From NCBI GenBank assembly GCA_036345935.2, contig JADWOT020001577.1, forward strand, positions 1,907,795 through 1,971,794: a stretch of 64,000 nucleotides of DNA. The letters run 5' to 3'. Each line of letters begins with the position of its first letter. Position 1 is the stretch's first letter. The translations under genes were made by a program, and so were the position numbers. Positions 34,861-46,800 of the stretch are shown in pieces. This DNA is from Taenia hydatigena. Lineage: Eukaryota > Platyhelminthes > Cestoda > Cyclophyllidea > Taeniidae. The notes beneath the pieces are model-generated. The model was not told the origin of the DNA. It ran no database searches and saw only the letters and a program-made list of their open reading frames with translations.

Positions 34861-37800
34861 CGGATACTAATCATTAAACCAAGCACGAATCAGGATGGTT
34901 TTATATCACAGTGAATTTTGATGAGCTGGAGGAGGCTACAGCAGAAGCAAACGAAAGGCCGCAAACTAGAATTACATGCCGCTAAAGGAAAATTGGCAAA
35001 TTGGGTTCAGGAGTTATAACCTCCGTGAAAATTAATCAACTTCCGCAGAAAGTAAGTCGCTGCGCTTAAAAGAAACTTACTCTAACGCTTATCTAATTAC
35101 ACAGATTGAGAAACGAAAAATGAGGTATCGGACTGCTGAAACAGTTACAACAGAAGGTAGATTCAGATCAGCCGTACCCCCATTCAAAACAACCAATCAG
35201 AGTGCCCTGGCTTGATGGCCCATATTAGCAACAATCTGATTGGTTTCCTGATTAAAGCCTGACGATGATAGATAGTTCTGCAATAGTTACATATGGCTAA
35301 CTTAGGCACACTGTTTACCATAAATCACGACTTTATCAGACCTATAAGGTTAGGAAAACAAAGTGTAACTTCCTCTCCCAGTTTAGTTTCTCTCTGTCAC
35401 AGCACAGCTGGGCCACAAGAGGATACAAAAGTGACGCCGTCTTGCTTTAGTTATTACGGACAAAAGCGAATGAAAATCAGCTGCAGCCGCTATGCTAGTG
35501 ATGAGACATCCACCACAGATTGATTGTGCTAAGCCATATTCGGCTTGAGTCACCTAGAAGTGAGTTTTGAAACGACTATGAATCACTGCCTTGCCTTCCA
35601 ATCCCAAAACTTCCGCAGAACTAGCAAAGTGTATAATCACCATTATCACCAGTCAACGTGCCTCTATTACTCAAGCCTCCCCTCCTCGCCTTGTTCCTCG
35701 GTTTTAATTCACCGTAGGCCTCCACCTCATCTTCATAGAGCACATCCTCGTCGGCATAGACGTCCTCTGTTTTGGTCGTCTTTGTTCCCATTGTCAAGCT
35801 ATTAAATTGATCACCACCCTCCTCTAGTTCATCAGCCTCATAGTCCTCCAAATACCGCGGGCGCTTAGCTGACCTCCCACGGGGTCCGGCACCGAGCGCA
35901 TACCTCAGGGAAAATGACCCCCTTGAACGTCGGCCATGACCGCGTCTCGCCGTTGGCACACCGTTTAGAGAGGACCGACCTCGCGTCGGGGTCGGTGTTA
36001 TCTAAGGAAGGTTAGAGGTAAATATCCGATTATTCATCCATTGGTAGTACATTCTCCCCTCTCCATTCACCTACACTTTGACTCCTCACAGACGTCTCTC
36101 CATCAATTTCAGCCATCTCGCCTTCACGGTCTTGAATCCCTTCTACCACTTCCCCTTCTTCTTCGTCATCATTTTCTTCTTCAACACACTGCCCGCCTTC
36201 ATCAATCACCTCTTTTAATTCCACCGCCTCTAATAATTCGTCAGGTAGGGGCTCAGCGAAGTGTTCCTCTTCACCCATCCCCGCCTCTCCCCCACAGCCG
36301 CCAGCCAGACGCCGGCAGCGTTGGCAGAGAAGGAAAGCGCTCTTTAGACAGTCTTGTCGAGCTGCTGCAGTCGTGTTTATGTGGCATGGCATCAGGGAGT
36401 AGAGGCAGGAGAGAACTGCGATCGACGCAGCGTCAGGGGCTCGAGCGCCGCGATAGGCATTAGTGCGGTTAATGGTAGAGGAAGAGCGAGAACTCTGACG
36501 AGAGAGGCTATTGAGAAGGCAGTCCTGGTGGAAAGGGCAGGCGCAGCCGCCACAGAGACAGAAGGCGGTAACTACGCTACCCGTCCCACCACTTACAGAA
36601 GTCTCGTCTGGAGGACCTCTGCAATGTTGAAAGAAGTGAGCATAACTTCAGAATTTCGAAGGAACCAACCCTTACAAATCCGTCACTTACCGACACGCAG
36701 TACACCGAATCTCCGGAAGCTGGAAACGAGTCGCATAGCTTCCAATAGCCGCAGGTACCCCGCGTCCACCCCGATTAGCCTTCCGCACAGAGCGTTCAAG
36801 AGCACGCAAGAGGAGGTGCAGTTGAGCGGTGGTAGTGGCCGAGCGTACACACTTGCACCACCGTTGGAATCCGGTGGTTGCACCACTCGTTGTCGACACG
36901 TCAAACCCTGATGATGTATGTGGTGTCGATGGTGGAGAAGATGTGCTGACATCATCCAGGGAGGCAAGACTAGCGGTTGAGGGTAAAGCTCCACGAAGGG
37001 AACGATCGTCGGCACCTACGTAGAAAAAACTAATCGATTACCAGCAGTACAAGAGGTAAGAAAGGGAGTGGAAAGTTGTAGTATTACTAAGTGGAGCTGC
37101 TAAACGTCGAGGACCAACAGCGTTGCCAAGGGCGAGGATCATTTGTGCCAGCTGGCGGAATTTCTGTCGTTGGTGCGATTCATCACTGGAACTAAAAGGA
37201 AACGGATTGTTGGTGTGAGTTGTGACCTCTATGAAATTACATGATATTCCCGTAGCAATTTTCTTTAGTGGTCTTTCGAACAAAAATGCGAATTGAATGA
37301 GACAAAAATAGGTATCCTACTAGTTCCGGTAAGACCTTCCACTATCTCGCATCACAGGGGCTTACGGGTTCGTTGATTCATCACCAGACTCGGCCTCATC
37401 CCTATCCTCCATCTTCACAGTCTTCGTTCCTTCTTCCAGTCTACAGAATGCAAAGTAGTGCTCGATCCGCTAACTGAGCAGGAGAAATACAAACTAGGGA
37501 GTTGTGATTGACCAAGTGGATTTATTGATAGGGGAAACCGAACTCACTTGGCAAGCGGTATACCCAAGCGCATTGCGACTCCGTGTACTGCAGTCTCAAG
37601 CCAAGCGAGTAAAATTGACAGGGTGTCTTTTGTCTGCAAAAGATATGAACAAAGGTACTACTAAACAATGAGTTTAAAGGAGCACCTACTGGTCGACAGA
37701 AATGAACTCACTGAAGGGGATTCATTCACTTCTTCCTTCACTTCTTCAGGCACCGCCAGCACCTCCACTGGACACTCTGCAACCGCAGTGATGAGGATAG

Positions 37801-40800
37801 GTCGCAGTTGGCAGACAGCCTTACGCAAATGAGATTCTCGAGTTCCTCGAGGATTCAGTGAAGCCTCTAACTGATCGATGGCTCGGCGACCGCCTGCGTA
37901 CCGACCTTCCTTTGTATCCATTTCCGCTGCCGCTGCCCCTCCTTCAGGTGGTAGAGGGAGGAGTAGGGACCAACGAGGCATGTTTCTTTGCAACTCTTCC
38001 ACCTGCACGACAGCCGGATGATCGATGTCGACCTGCGAATTCCCCCGACGAGCCTAGAAAGCCGATCAGGGTACATGGAAAGAAATTATGAAGTCGTCTT
38101 GAATGCAGCAGACTGAGACGATCAGTCTTGATTAACATATTGCATCATGCGGACCTTCTCAGCCTTTCACATTTTGACCTATGTACGGGGATCCAAACCA
38201 CCAACGTACCCAGCGTCCGGGCCTTTCTGTGCCCATCTGTTAGATAGTTTGGGATTCTGCATTAGAGCGTGGCTAGCTAAGTTTGAAGGGTTAAATTCAA
38301 TGGAATTTCTAATAATAGTTGAGAGCCGAAGAAGGTCTTAATTACGAGGGGACTAAAAAGGAAATAATGAGGAATGGTTCAACCCACGCATTAAAGAAAG
38401 CGACATAAGACGGTGGTATGGTGCTAGTTGCTTGACTTAGGTGTAATTCCAGCAACGCCATCTACGCTTCGGATTTCCAAACCTTCTGTGCGCTAAAAGC
38501 AGAGCTAACCGCGAATCTACGTGTTTTGTAACGTCTTCCGTATTAGTCCAAACGCTGAGACAGACTTTTCCACGGCATCAAATTTGACGGTCTCCACAAA
38601 CAAAGTTCCCTCGTCTGAAGAAGATAATCTGGTTTACTGTCAATTTATACCAACGGATCGGTAGTGAAAAGACACGTTAGCGCTGTGATGCCACGAACCG
38701 AGCAGAACAAAGGAGCTGGAACGCAAAAGAATACATAAAGCAAGGTGACAAGGTGCAGAAAAACGATCCGACTTTGGCGAGAAAGGGTATGAGAAGGAGG
38801 TTTACATGAATTTCAGAGCGACTGTAAAGACTTGGAGACAAGCCTGAGTCACAAGCCAAATCGGGCACTCAAAAATGATTACTTTCTGGAGTTCCGGAAT
38901 ACGTACAGTTCAGTCTACTTTTGTTCAGATGGTCAGAAGAAATTGTTGTGTAATACAACTATTAGGGGTCAATTTCTGCAATTCAGAGAGTTCATAGTGG
39001 ATGTGATATTTATCTGCTTCAAAAAGAAACGATATGTTGCCCACGTAGGCACAAAAAGGTATGAATAGGTGTGAAGCGACTTTTAGAGTCAAAAAAAGAC
39101 ACAAATAGCAATTGCGCAGTTGGAAAAAATTGTAAAGACTTCGAAAAAGAGATACTGAAAATTTACATGGGTGAAAAGCGGGTGGAAAAAGAAATTAATA
39201 GCAACTATTCAGATGAAAAGACGAATGAGGAAACAGAACGAACTGACACCGATGGGAAGTTGAAAAAAAAATATAATGACAGATGCGGATGCAGAGATGT
39301 CAAGAGCTCACAAAGCAGACGTTATATGAACATACTAAACAGAAACACAAGTACCGGGAGAAGCAAACTAGAGGGTGAGAAGAGAGCAGGTTATTAAAAG
39401 GGGAAACAGATAATATAAACAAATAATCCTTTCAAAGAATCCTTCCCAAAAAGGCCACTTATTGACAGAAAAACACCAAAAAAAAACTTGCTATTGAGAT
39501 AGGCAGAGAACTATATACGATTAAATGGGTGGTTACCCACTGGATGAATCAAAGCCTTAAGCTGATCCAGAGTCAGGACATCTCGGTTAGGGGGTAGATC
39601 TATGGCCAACTGAGAGAGGAGGGAGTCGCGATCCAGTAAGCGTGGGTTCTGCCAATGCTCGTCCTCCATCTCCGCACTGGCGCACAATTGCTCGATCGCG
39701 CGCTGTAAGTTGCGTGCTGCCTCCGCTGCGCTTGCACCGAGAGCCGTGCCCGCACCAACTTGACGACCACGAACGCGCAGCACAGGCGGTGGTGGCGCCT
39801 GTAATGCACCGCCCTCAGACTTGATGGGGGAGGCGAAGGGGAGAGGAGATGCGGAAGCCTCCTGCAAGGTATCCTCCACTAGAACAGCTGGTAATGACGG
39901 CACCAGCCAGTAGCGTCTACAGAAAATGGGTGGTGAGAAAGTTTTAATAAATATAGTTTTGGATTGAATGCAAGTTTTTTTATTGCCCATTAAAAAACGT
40001 TTCCTTTTCAATTACTCCAAATAAATTTTGATTTGGGAATGTAAAGCCCGCATTGGTTTCAGAAGAAATGTAGTTATTTTCAAAGTGCCGTAGAACTTTA
40101 AAAATTTTAAGACAAAAGCCATGACATGAAGGATACAAAGAGCAGCATGAATACTTCAAAAGCAGGCGTAATAATTAAGGTCTAAAGATGTTTAAAAGCC
40201 TTTCCACATGAAGAGAACATGGATACGAGATATGAGAAGCTGATATGCAATCAACCGCCTAATCTCACCAAACGAAGGAACATAAGGATGCAATAAACTA
40301 TAGTGATTAGTAGGGAGCCTGTCAAACGAAAGGTAATCCAGGTGGAGACGCTTCACCTGTATAGACGATCCTGTCCGAGAGGAATCATAGAAAAGCGTCT
40401 GGCCGTACGAAGAACAGAATGCCACAACGCGTGTTCCGTCTTCTCCAACTCCGCGCTGATCGCGTTAATGGGTGGCAGTTGTAGGCCCGCTCCCGACAGT
40501 GTCTCGCCATCCGCACCAAATCCCGCCTTCTGACCGTCTAATTCCATACCTCCTCTAGCCAAGAGATGAAGAGATGAGTAAATTAATCACTTCTGAATGA
40601 ATATAGAATGAGGTTTGTTACTAAATTATGCTAATGAAGAGTATACGGCGAAAATATCTTTAAACATCAACGATTGAACTACTTATACATTACATTCTTA
40701 ACAATATCAAGCAATTTGGAACATATTTTGACCGAAGAGCGAGTTCAGTGCATTAATCGTCTGCGCGAAGTTTGTTGCCCTTCGATAACAGAGGAATAAT

Positions 40801-43800
40801 GATAGCTACAAATGTGCCTGTTCAATGATCCAGACTTCCACTAAAGTTATTAAATACAGCTCCTTGAGAAGTAGCCAGTCACAGTTAGCCCAACTGCAAT
40901 GTGGAGTTCAAGGAAATTGTGCCATTCACTGAAGAGACAAAAGCGCACACCGTATGAATTCGAGGTCTGCTTGTGGATTCAAAGGATGGGATAAATGTTC
41001 ACGGTTAAGACATATAAGAATGCGTAGAGAAGCTCGTGACCAGGCAGCCCTGACCGCTTGGGCCCAAAACCGCACGCATTCTCTCACAAGACAAAACCCA
41101 CTCAACCTTTTACAAATCCTGTATGCTCCAGTCCCAATTCTCACCTCTATTACCATGGTTTTATCGCACAAAAATAAACCAATTAATTTACAAGAAACGG
41201 ATTCCGAACTCCCCCCTCCCCCCAGTCACCCGCCATATGCACTGGGCGTTGAAACTTTTAAAACCATTCAAGTGCCTTTCGATATGATTTTGCAGCCTTT
41301 AATCCTTCGAGTTTCGATTCCAAGAAATGACGGCTACCACGACATAGTATCCTTCCACTGAGCCTGATAATAGGCGACCAGCCACACGGAAGGGTTGATA
41401 AATGGAGGTTTCAAAACGGAATGATAAAGTGGCGCATACTACGCTAACATAACACTGCTTTAAAGATAGGGTGGGAGGCAGTTGGGGAAAGACAGTCCAA
41501 AAGATTAGTAGAAAAAAATGAACACTCCGAGGCAGAAAACCAATCAAATAGAGAGACAGAAGTCGGACCCACTCACCCCTTAGCGTAATTAAATTCCGCT
41601 GCAATTTTCGCCTTTGCCGCCTCAATGGTCTTCCTGCGGGGCCGATTCATGCTGTTTCGGAGGATGGGTGGGGTGCCAGTGAGCCAGTTGTCGCTAGTGG
41701 AAATGAGAGTGGAGGGCGAGAAGCCGTAGAGCATGTTGGCGATGTTTGCATTGCCGCCAAAAAACTTATAGCGTTCCGCCTGCACTCCACGCAGCTGTAG
41801 TCGCAGGCGTCGAAGACCCTCCGAGGCGGCCTCCATGCGTTCACGCAACTGCGGTTGTAGCAGCACCTCGTCCATGAGAGTGACAATCAGTGAAAGGCGA
41901 TCACGCAGTGGCCAGGTGTAGAGCGGCACTGAAAAACACCAAGGGATGATTAGGCAAAACACCGCATATTTCTTACATGATTCTCCGGCCACAGTATTTT
42001 TGTAAATAAAGTGAACTGCTGACAACTAAACTCCAGGCTATTTACTCTCTGCTCCCCTTTCAATTACTCAACGATACAGTCGTTCTGAACATATAGCAGT
42101 CAAGTTCTGAACCGAACGAAAACAACTCAATACCAATATATGTTCAAACCCCAATCTGATCCCCGACCTATCATAGCATAATTAAGATCGATGCAAGTGC
42201 TTATTGCATGCACCTCCAACACGAAGTCTTAGCAATTAGACTAACCTCCCTCACCCGATACATAAAATTAAAATCCAAAATAACCTACCCGATCTTAGTT
42301 TGTCCACAATATCCCGATTACTCCGCATCAGATCAACGCAAGGATCATCCAGTGGCCTCGTGCCACCCCAAATAGAACCCCTCCACCCTCCTGTCTTGGC
42401 CGGTGCAGTGGTGATGTGAAGCCACAGGGCTTCCGCCAACCCTGCCCTATCCAATGGCGGCAATGAAGCCCCACCGAGAGCGACAGCCAGCGCAGAGGCG
42501 CGGACCGCCCACGAGCGGCCGCTGTTCGTTCCGCCCTCCGATGGCGCAACTACTGAGACGCCACCGACCGCCACCGTAGCAGCGGCCCGCTCTGCTCTCG
42601 ATGTTAGTGCCGAATGGATAGGCGCAAGACCGACAAGCTCGCATTGACGCGTGGCCTCAGCTGTCGCATGGAATATTGCGGCGAGAGATGAACCAGAAGC
42701 AGTGGTAAGGGTATCTGCAAGCACCGTCGTGTACTCTTGAGAGCAACCGAGGCCTGTGAGAAGGCCTGCGGAGGCGAGGGGGAGACCCGCCTCCAATGTG
42801 GCGATTGCGGAGACGGTAGAGGCAGCGGCAGCTTCAGCGGTGGGCGGCAGCTGTCGACCATTCGTTTCGCTCTTAAGGGAAGAAGTTAGTTACCACGATG
42901 CCAATTAGAATTCGGTTGGCCGCATTTGCTCCAAACCAACCTCCAGGCGTCGAATCGAGCATAGTAAACCAAATAAAATATCGGCGAACGGACCCATAGG
43001 GTCCTGACTAAAGAGAACATCTTCCAACATCTCCCAAGTGAGGCCACCACGATCACCTCCTCCTTCCTCGTTTCCTTCCTCCATAACAACAGGAGACTTC
43101 CACGGCTCGCCCTTCACAACCTGTCGCGCTGCACCGGGTACAGGAAGGTGCAGAAAACCTCCAAAGACGTGGAAGAACTCATAGACTTGGAGGCAGACAC
43201 CGAAGTCCTCTGGTGGAATGAAACGTCGCAGTCGAAGAGGCGTGAGAGGTGGCAGCGGAACAAGGTCCGAGAGATCGAGGTCATCGCGTTTACGAAGGAG
43301 GGACCAAGTGCGTTCCAAGTCGGTTCTTTCAATTCGGGTGAGACGATGGATGTTGGTACCGATCTCTGACAATGAGTGATTATTTACGGAAATTCCTAAG
43401 GACGAAAAGGCAATTGGGCAGTGCTGCCTAAATCATATGATACGCTTTTTAACAGAGCTCTTCACAGGTTTTTCGAGACCGTGTGGATAAACCCTCACCT
43501 ACAGATTTTATTGGGGCGGGAGCGTTACCAGCCCTCTTTGCTGCGGCATTCAAACCGTCCTTTGAAACCATCAACATCTTTTCACGACCTAAGAATTGAT
43601 TCAAAAAGTAAAAAAAATGAGAAGGGCATGAAAAACTTCCAATGCAATCAACCAAACTCACACTCACCAGTTACGATTCGTGGGATCACAATGTCGGACC
43701 AGGGTAGATCCGGTTCGGTAAATATATCTGCCCATTTGAGGCTTCCAAGAGGGTGAAGATTGAAATACCTTAACATGGATTCCTCAAAAAAAAAATAAAA

Positions 43801-46800
43801 CCACATCGAAAAGACTTGCTACCTAAAAGAGTTATTAGTAGACGTGAAATATTTTGGTCCTCACCCGAGGAACGAAGAACTGATTCTCCAGTTTGCCGGT
43901 CTGCCTGATGAAGGATTTTATCCTGTCGCGAGTGAGGAAATTCTGAGGTGGACGGTGCAATGCCGAATGGGGCAGAATTAGTGTCGGGTTTGAATCAGTG
44001 GAGCTGTTTGAGTTGATTTGGTTGTCAATGCCACGTACGACATATTTGATCGACTTCGGATCGGGCATTGTCGGAGGCTTTTCGTTTTCCTGCCCAAGCA
44101 AATTAAATACCTTACAAAAAGATACATCAAAGGAGCAAAGTGGTAATCAGATAACTAGGAAACGTACAGAATCTTCGGGTTTGGGCTTTGGTGGTGGTAA
44201 AATAACTCGTTCGACGACGACTGAGGGTTCAGAGCTATAAACAAAACGACAAGCGATTAGTAATCACCGTGCCAGATGAAACGAATTTATCGAGTGATAC
44301 GTTTTTTTTTAATACAATTCCCAGAACGATGAATTGAGTATGAGCAAATCAGGAATAGGATATGAAATGGGACAGAAAAGATTACCAAGAGAGCAAAAAA
44401 GGTAAAAAGTAGTGAAACGAATCGACTTTGGGAGGTCAATCATAAACAAAAAGGCATGGATCCAAAAAGGAGAATGAAAAAGTGCAATACTTCAATGTGA
44501 TATTGGCAGCCTTGAAACTTAACAATCGCACCCCTATCATCACTGAAAGCAGAAATAGTGGCAGCAGTAGTACAAGATGCGACTCGGGAAATACCGAGAA
44601 CAGAACGCCATCTATCTAAGCGATAGATTCGCGCCTGGATTGGAGAGCAAAAAGGTGATATTTCGACCTCATTGAATAAGGGAGTGATATGGTCACTTAT
44701 GAAAGACTTCGGCGATAATGTTAAAATTAAATGAATGAAGAAATAGAACCGCAGATCGGGAAACGAGGCCGCCAACCGTTCAAAGCATAGAGCAATATCA
44801 GTGAAACATGACTACAGAGCCATCCTCAATATTAAACGACACTCTAAGCAGCAGCATCAGCGAGAGAAACCGCAGAGAACCAACAGCTCCGAGCAGATAG
44901 GGCCAGAAATGCAACTAAAAGGAGACCGCTCATCAAATTGAACTTTGCATTCTTGCCTTGTAACAGCGGGACTCTTTAAATCCTTACTCTAAGTATATCG
45001 TTTGGCAGATGACCCACGGTTAGTGATCTTGAGTGCCATTCAAGGTCAAAACAGCTCTAAGAAAATGGAGAAGGGAGATTGAAGACCAGATTTCACCAAT
45101 GAGAACTGGTTTTGGAGAGAAGCAGAATTCGCAAAAACACCACAACTGGAAATAAGGATGCCCATTGTTAAAACCTGCATGCGATATAAAGATTGATAGC
45201 GATATTCACCGCCGAAATGTTACAGAATCCCAAAAAAAATTAAGGATTTGATTCCAGGCAGAGAGATGGCAAGTGGGAATGGGCATTAAGAAGCGACGTA
45301 ACTAACATCTTTGCAGATCAATTAACAATTCAGATCAAATAAAACTGGATTTTGAGCAAAGAATGGGAAACCCAACAATCAAGACATCGAGCCTGCAAGT
45401 CCCCCAATAATGACGAAACAAGATCACGCATTGGGAAAGAGGTTAACCTTGCAGAATCGAATGCCAGTGCTAAACAGGAATGGTATTATGACCCAGCAGA
45501 CTTACTGTCCAGCGACTTAGTGTGAATTGCAAATTTAAATGACGTCTAGTTTGTCAAAAGCCGTCGAAAATATAGATTTCAAAGTCGTGGGTCAAGAAAA
45601 AAAGGCGTCCGTGGCTCAAAGCTGAAAGCAGTATCGACATCAATAGCAGTGAGACTTAACCACATCATCATAGTCAAAGAAGCCAGGTGTTCAAATCTGA
45701 AAAATCTTCAGAATTTAATTCTGGACTTATCGGTAGCTCAACAGCCAGAGGCTAAGAAATGACGCGTTGGAAAAAAAGATTGAGCTTACAGATCACTCGA
45801 CCACACTTCAAAAAAGAAAGACTGACTATTCAGATTCGATACTTGATTCTAGGTCAGTCATCAGCGAGCAATTCAAAGAAATGACTCGGGGACACATTTG
45901 GGAATAAAGCAGCAAAACAATAACCCACCTGACAGTAACGTCAGACCGACGGAGGCACAGCTCCTCACCGACGAAGAAGCGAGAGGTAGTGAAAGCGAGA
46001 AGGACGTCGACAAGGTCTGCAAGACGGCGACGCCGAGCGTGCAGCATGATGTGCAGGAGACCACGTGACAGACCCACTCCGAAAGCGGCCAGACGGGTGC
46101 GATCACCCTCCTCACAGGCCAACGCCTCGCGGTAGTTGAGGTTGTGCATACCGCAGAAGCTGCAGCCCCACACCATGCTATTCAATTGGATGGTACGCTC
46201 AAAGAAGTCACTGAAGGTACAGGGAGAAGAAAGATGGAACTTAATTATGCCATCGATTTCTAGTTGAAGAAATCAGTCAATTAATTGAAACTAATCGCCC
46301 TCAAGCGTTGACGTCCGAATCCACGTTTGGTTTGATGGGTGCTAGTGGAATTAATTGGCAAGGATAGGCCAGAGATATGCTTACCCGATGAACCCCACTA
46401 CGCTGAAACATGATGAGTATTTATGTCAAAAGTGGATGGCACCGTGGCGACACTACGTCCAGCAATAAGTAACAAACAGCATCACGAGCACTGAAAACCG
46501 CACGCGCTTCCTGTACTGGTGTTTGGATAGTGTTCATTGCGATTGTAGACAACAGTAGCAGTGGATTTATGTCAATGGAGGTGCAAAACCCGAGCCCGGA
46601 TATATCCGATCATGCGAAAAATTTTAAGCACAAATGTTCAGTAATAAATGGAAGTGATGTCGACTTCCCAGAGGTGGACCTACGCATGTACTTCAGTAAA
46701 TATCCCGCTCGTGGTGATTGCCATGTGAACATTTCATTCAATCCGTGGAACGCCTGATCTCGGATAACAGACTCAGAATTATAACTTAGCGTGGAATTCC

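Noticed and set aside
39071..39397. 108-codon Lys/Glu/Asn-rich ORF on the plus strand
   Set aside because: It lies in an intron of the BAZ1A-like gene on purine-rich DNA, has no domain, and its composition is explained by base content.
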